From Streptomyces sp. HUAS CB01 (GTDB lineage Bacteria; Actinomycetota; Actinomycetes; Streptomycetales; Streptomycetaceae), in NCBI RefSeq assembly GCF_030406905.1, contig NZ_CP129137.1, positions 124,001 to 188,000 of the forward strand: a stretch of 64,000 bases of DNA, written 5' to 3'. Below, piece after piece: positions 63,429 through 64,000 of the stretch; within the stretch, counting starts at the first letter, position 1; each line of letters starts with the position of its first letter. Below the pieces are notes generated by a model, which was not told the DNA's origin, did no database searches, and saw only the letters and a list, made by a program, of their open reading frames with translations. The position numbers were made by a program, and so were the translations under genes.

Positions 63429-63800
63429 TCAAGCTGCTGCTGCGGTGGTGAGGAGCTTGCCCATCGCGGCGAGCACCGACGGCTCGACGCGGTAGTAGAC
63501 CCAGGTGCCGCGCCGCTCCGAGCTCAGGAGTCCGGCTTCCTTGAGCTTCTTCAGGTGGTGGGAGACCGTCGGCTGCGAGACGCCGACGTCGGAGATGTCG
63601 CACACGCACGCCTCCCCGCCCTCGTGCGAGGCGATCGAGGAGAACAGCCTCAACCGGACCGGATCGCCGAGCGCCTTGAACATGCGCGCGGCCGTCTCGG
63701 CCTCCTCGGCCGTCATCGGCCGCTCGGTCAGCGGCGGGCAGCACGGCGCCACGCCCTGATCGGCGGGCTCGAGCAGCGGCAGCACCTTCGCGTTCGACAT
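63429..63800 (-). CDS. arsR: ArsR-family repressor (second)
   Basis: A 123-residue winged-helix repressor (FKALGDPVRLRLFSSIAS; EACVCDIS with C65/C67, the classical ArsR metal site; SQPTVSHHLKKLKEAGLLSSERRGTWVYYRV). An N-terminal C20-C21 pair may supply a third ligand. It differs from the first ArsR in metal-site type, so the two may respond to different arsenicals. The start codon lies inside a direct-repeat operator, implying autoregulation. Co-directional with the GNAT gene 53 bp downstream. Confidence 0.92.
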   Translation of the reverse strand: MSNAKVLPLLEPADQGVAPCCPPLTERPMTAEEAETAARMFKALGDPVRLRLFSSIASHEGGEACVCDISDVGVSQPTVSHHLKKLKEAGLLSSERRGTWVYYRVEPSVLAAMGKLLTTAAAA

Positions 63801-63825
63801 ACGTCTATGTTGACATACGTCGAAC
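63792..63825. promoter_or_regulatory. Operator overlapping the second arsR start
   Basis: Two copies of GACATACGTC (63796-63805 and 63812-63821), 16 bp apart, are enclosed by the inverted repeat GTTCGAC...GTCGAAC (63792-63798 / 63819-63825). The block covers the start codon, consistent with autorepression by ArsR. The remaining 175 bp to the window end hold nothing recognised. Confidence 0.72.
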
Positions 63826-64000
63826 CAAACGCCCAGGGGCTGCCCCGTCCTGCCAGTGGGAGCGGTACGCGATCCGCCGGGCCGCGCGTGGACGCGGTGA
63901 CGCGGCGGCCGGTGCGGCTCCCCGCGTCCCGACGGTCGGCGTGCCGCACCAGACAGGCGATCACCTCGACTCGGTGCGGGTATCGCTCGGGATCACCGCC

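Overview
The window is high-GC actinobacterial DNA. Codon use, GTG/TTG starts, ATGA/GTGA overlaps, LuxR-type two-component pairs, DmdR/IdeR-type iron boxes and an ECF sigma/zinc anti-sigma pair all point to Streptomyces or a close relative. It reads as an accessory chromosomal region: a natural-product locus, then several stress and metal-resistance modules, with decayed gene remnants in many of the gaps.

Layout. 0.1-3.5 kb: an acyl-CoA ligase, a frameshifted GMC oxidoreductase remnant, a secreted collagen-like protein and a broken IS982-type transposase. 3.5-10 kb: two NarL/DesK-type two-component systems, a small DUF6223-like membrane protein, a TetR remnant and a secreted protein. 10.2-14 kb: a ferric-iron ABC importer (ATPase, double permease, lipoprotein) facing a large AMP-ligase/carrier/membrane-acyltransferase chimera (14.3-16.9 kb). 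A recognisable iron box precedes each of these two units. 17.4-26.2 kb: a tightly coupled six-gene operon whose order and content match the lipstatin operon lstABCDEF: two OleA-like ketosynthases, an OleC-like beta-lactone synthetase, an OleD-like reductase, a C-A-T NRPS and a formyltransferase. It should make an alpha-alkyl beta-lactone bearing an N-formyl-aminoacyl ester. This is the main discovery of the window.

26.5-37.9 kb: an AhpD-like protein, a zinc-finger/sigma-70 fusion, then a copper island. The island holds a BNR-type lipoprotein, DUF305, DUF6153, a cupin, a four-helix-bundle Cys-rich copper-storage protein, a His/Met-rich secreted peptide, a cupredoxin-fused CopA ATPase behind a CsoR-type operator, and an OmpR/HK pair. 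38-45 kb: small secreted proteins, a GT-C glycosyltransferase, IS5 and NB-ARC remnants, and an IS110 transposase inactivated by one missing base. 45.5-49.6 kb: a SigK-RskA pair divergent from a molybdopterin oxidoreductase and a fasciclin lipoprotein, resembling the mycobacterial SigK regulon. 50-54 kb: a type II P-type ATPase and a lone cyclic-nucleotide-binding domain.

54.6-58.1 kb: a persulfide-detoxification cluster (ETHE1/CstB-like dioxygenase-rhodanese, rhodaneses, TauE exporter) with a CstR-like repressor and several TACCCC-GGGGTA operators. 58.4-63.8 kb: an arsenic cluster (thioredoxin remnant, trxB, arsC, arsR, aquaporin, arsO, ArsN-like acetyltransferase, second arsR). No tRNA, rRNA or CRISPR array was found. 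Domain and family calls rest on motif recognition, not database searches.
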